Of a stretch of DNA of 15,194 bases, positions 14,643 through 15,194 are shown in pieces. The stretch lies in the NCBI GenBank assembly GCA_009778375.1, contig WRJW01000208.1, positions 1 to 15,194 of the forward strand. The letters run 5' to 3'. The first letter of the stretch is position 1. Each line of letters opens with the position of its first letter. The position numbers and the translations under genes were made by a program. The notes under the pieces are model-generated. The model had not been told where the DNA came from. It did not search any database and saw only the letters and a list, made by a program, of their open reading frames with translations. This DNA comes from Bacteroidota bacterium (lineage in GTDB: Bacteria; Bacteroidota; Bacteroidia; Bacteroidales; UBA932).

Positions 14643-15194
14643 CTATTCCTCCTTATAAAGCATAGTAAGTTTTTGTCTGATTCTGTGTATTTTTACTTTG
14701 GTATTCGTGAGGCTCAGGCCGACAATCTCGGCTACCTCTTCCATTTTTAGCTCTTCTGTGTAGTAAAGCGCAATCAACAGTTGCTCGTTTGCCGGCAGGT
14801 TAGCCAGCAGACGCTCTAAGGAGGCATAACGCTGCTCCCGTCTCATTCGGATTTCCCGCTCACTTTGCTCTTCCGAATCCGAAACGGCAAAAGTGCGCGG
14901 GTCTATCTGGTCCAAAGATACTCCATAACGTTTTTTCTTACGCGCATGGCTTACCACCGTATTAAAGGCAATTCGGTACAACCAGGTCGAAAAGGCCGAC
15001 TTGCCCCTAAAGGCCCCCAAATGCTCGTAGGCCTTTACAAACACATCCTGGGCCAACTCCTCGGCCTCTGCCGAATCTTTGCAAACACGTTTTACCAATA
15101 CGTATACATACCGCCGGTATTTTTCAACCAAAGGCGTATAGGCATTGAGATCGCCCTTTAATACCCGTGCTATGTAATGCAGATCGTCCAATTG
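14643..15194 (-). CDS. ECF-type RNA polymerase sigma factor (probable 5' partial)
   Basis: This sigma-70 family regulator directs RNA polymerase to a stress or envelope regulon. Numbered from the TTG at 15191, the visible 182 residues carry the sigma2 region (about 20-85) with AEELAQDVFVKAYEHL and FRGKSAFSTWLYRIAFN, a variable linker (90-120), and sigma4 (about 122-178) with LANLPANEQLLIALYY and the helix-turn-helix MEEVAEIVGLSLTNTKVKIHR. There is no sigma3, as expected for the ECF class. The only in-frame start inside the window is that TTG. It is preceded by a CAA codon and the frame stays open to the edge, so the real start is probably a few codons upstream outside the window. It ends TATAAGGAGGAATAG, overlapping the ribosome site of the next gene. 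Confidence 0.92.
   Translation of the reverse strand, partial: QLDDLHYIARVLKGDLNAYTPLVEKYRRYVYVLVKRVCKDSAEAEELAQDVFVKAYEHLGAFRGKSAFSTWLYRIAFNTVVSHARKKKRYGVSLDQIDPRTFAVSDSEEQSEREIRMRREQRYASLERLLANLPANEQLLIALYYTEELKMEEVAEIVGLSLTNTKVKIHRIRQKLTMLYKEE
14648..14654 (-). promoter_or_regulatory. Strong Shine-Dalgarno (AAGGAGG) for the candidate anti-sigma gene
   Basis: AAGGAGG lies 9 nt before the ATG at 14638, inside the last sense codons of the sigma gene. It fixes that start and couples translation of the two genes. It stands out because the other genes here mostly lack such a site. Confidence 0.8.

Overview
The window looks like a chromosomal segment from a Bacteroidota bacterium, probably Bacteroidales-like. 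The evidence is a set of promoter -7 boxes matching the Bacteroidota consensus TAnnTTTG in the divergent intergenic regions, start codons that mostly lack Shine-Dalgarno sequences and sit in A/T-rich leaders, a TPR-containing membrane histidine kinase paired with a LuxR-type response regulator, an Ig-repeat lipoprotein, an S9 prolyl-oligopeptidase-family exopeptidase and a fused OlsF/GlsF-like aminolipid acyltransferase. This assignment is inference from gene content and signals, not from a search.

Layout: (1) 1-1958, minus strand: a large surface lipoprotein with an open frame running off the left edge and at least five Ig-like domains of two alternating types. (2) 1959-2322: a divergent regulatory region with TAnnTTTG boxes on both strands, a perfect 16-bp inverted repeat between them and a doubtful 67-codon ORF. 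(3) 2323-6387, plus strand: a LuxR-family response regulator and a TPR sensor histidine kinase, separated by a DUF4143-type ATPase gene. A 41-bp stretch covering the end of the regulator gene recurs with 2 mismatches just before the kinase start. This implies that the kinase once lay 8 nt behind the regulator and that a 1.4-kb ATPase cassette was later inserted. (4) 6384-8174, minus strand: uvrC, overlapping the kinase stop by 4 bp. (5) 8175-8273: a compact divergent promoter region. (6) 8274-14211, plus strand: a probable four-gene operon of a bifunctional lipid acyltransferase, an HGSNAT/NagX-like membrane acetyltransferase, a YfcE-type phosphoesterase and a secreted S9 peptidase. (7) 14216-15194, minus strand: an ECF sigma factor, whose start is probably beyond the right edge, followed by a two-TM protein in the position of an anti-sigma factor.

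How the parts relate: the kinase and regulator form one signalling pair. The sigma factor and membrane protein form a second candidate envelope-sensing pair. The acyltransferase operon is concerned with membrane lipid or cell-envelope sugar modification and peptide turnover. uvrC is ordinary nucleotide-excision repair. The most notable structure is the ATPase cassette flanked by long direct repeats inside the two-component operon.
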